Assembly: GCA_964342835.1 (NCBI GenBank)
Contig: CAYFGJ010000052.1
Location: 1 to 7,525 of the forward strand
Source of the DNA: GCA-2716945 sp964342835
GTDB lineage: Bacteria > Pseudomonadota > Gammaproteobacteria > GCA-002705445 > GCA-002716945
Length of the DNA: 7,525 bases
Reading direction: 5' to 3'
Each line of letters opens with the position of its first letter. Within the stretch, counting starts at the first letter, position 1. Below, piece after piece: positions 7,130 to 7,525 of this stretch. A model generated the notes under the pieces. That model did not search any database. It saw only the letters and a list, made by a program, of their open reading frames with translations, and was not told the DNA's origin. Position numbers and translations under genes: made by a program.

Positions 7130-7525
7130 TTATTCTCTAAAACTAATATATGATTTTTCCGACAAATTTGTCCATGGAATAATTTGTGCTTGAAATTTTG
7201 TATATGAATTATAAACTTCTCTAGTAATTTCATCTGTCTGCCCTACTTCATACACAACTTCCTTTGATAATTTTTTTAAAAATTTCATAACTTCTTTTGG
7301 AAATTCACGGATACGTATATTTTCTGAAACTAAATATTGTAATGCTTGATTGTTTTTAGATGTATAATCAGCAAGCATATCAATATTTGCTGCTTTGCAA
7401 GAGATATCAATTATATATTTTAAATCATCAGGTAATTTATTATATGCATCTTTATTTATTATACATTCTAAAGCTGGTCCAGGTTCATGCCATCCAGGAT
7501 AATAATAATATTTTGCTGCTTTATG
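7130..7525 (-). CDS. dctP: TRAP transporter substrate-binding protein (DctP family), C-terminal part
   Basis: The frame ending at the TAA at 7130-7132 stays open to the right edge, giving the last 131 residues of a longer protein (family about 330-370). The first methionine in the window, at 7378, is internal and not the start. The sequence begins HKAAKYYYYPGWHEPGPALE, then has NKDAYNKLPDDLKYIIDISC, KAANIDMLADYTSKNNQALQ, and near the end YTKFQAQIIPWTNLSE. This matches the end of the FcbT1/TakP-like group of TRAP binding proteins. YYPGWHEPG is a group hallmark, and from memory a glutamate in this region of Rhodobacter TakP helps bind the metal that bridges to the 2-oxo acid. The periplasmic protein is probably the partner of the DctQM pair next door because all three belong to the same subfamily. 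It lies tail to tail with dctM, so it must have its own promoter beyond the window. Confidence 0.9.
   Translation of the reverse strand, partial: HKAAKYYYYPGWHEPGPALECIINKDAYNKLPDDLKYIIDISCKAANIDMLADYTSKNNQALQYLVSENIRIREFPKEVMKFLKKLSKEVVYEVGQTDEITREVYNSYTKFQAQIIPWTNLSEKSYISFRE

Noticed and set aside
7125..7140. Small inverted repeat TTAGA / TCTAA at the dctM-dctP junction as a bidirectional terminator
   Set aside because: The stem is only 5 bp with one G-C pair and a 6-nt loop, and no U tract follows on either strand. It is too weak to call.
7130..7378. A stand-alone 82-residue minus-strand gene starting at the ATG at 7378
   Set aside because: The same frame stays open to the window edge and upstream codons encode conserved DctP sequence (YYPGWHEPG), so this ATG is internal.

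Overview
The window is very A+T-rich (roughly 70% or more by eye) and densely coded, with eight genes and no intergenic gap above about 60 bases. The proteins look proteobacterial: a two-heme cytochrome c4, a CPHC-type DsbA, a full three-domain DNA polymerase I, and a homoserine kinase of the APH-fold (ThrB type II) family. From memory, thrB, polA, cytochrome c4 and dsbA lie close together in Pseudomonas and relatives. This points to an A+T-rich, probably streamlined gammaproteobacterium such as a marine or host-associated lineage. No species is assigned, and this is inference.

Left half, minus strand, in reading order: polA (4274 to 1581), cytochrome c4 (1553 to 915), dsbA (915 to 301) and folD (285 to beyond the left edge). 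Gaps are 27 nt, a 1-nt overlap (TAATG) and 15 nt, so the four probably form an operon, perhaps with an extra promoter in the 27-nt gap after polA. The products cover DNA repair and Okazaki-fragment processing, periplasmic electron transfer, periplasmic disulfide formation and one-carbon folate metabolism. The grouping looks historical rather than one pathway.

Right half, plus strand: a 59-nt divergent spacer separates polA from thrB. Then come thrB (4334-5275), a TRAP small permease dctQ (5272-5766, ATGA overlap with thrB) and a TRAP large permease dctM (5770-7128), tightly packed as one apparent operon. Tail to tail with dctM, one base away, is the C-terminal part of a TRAP substrate-binding protein dctP on the minus strand (7130 to beyond the right edge). 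DctP, DctQ and DctM all resemble the same subfamily (the FcbT/TakP-like group, often labelled 'mannitol/chloroaromatic'). They therefore probably form one sodium-coupled uptake system for an organic, likely carboxylic, acid, although the binding protein is transcribed separately.

No RNA genes, CRISPR arrays, insertion sequences or clear new system were found. The points most worth a second look are the Asp-to-Glu replacement at an expected catalytic position of the PolA proofreading site, the split and convergent TRAP locus coupled to thrB, and the very short thrB leader with a 12-bp palindrome.
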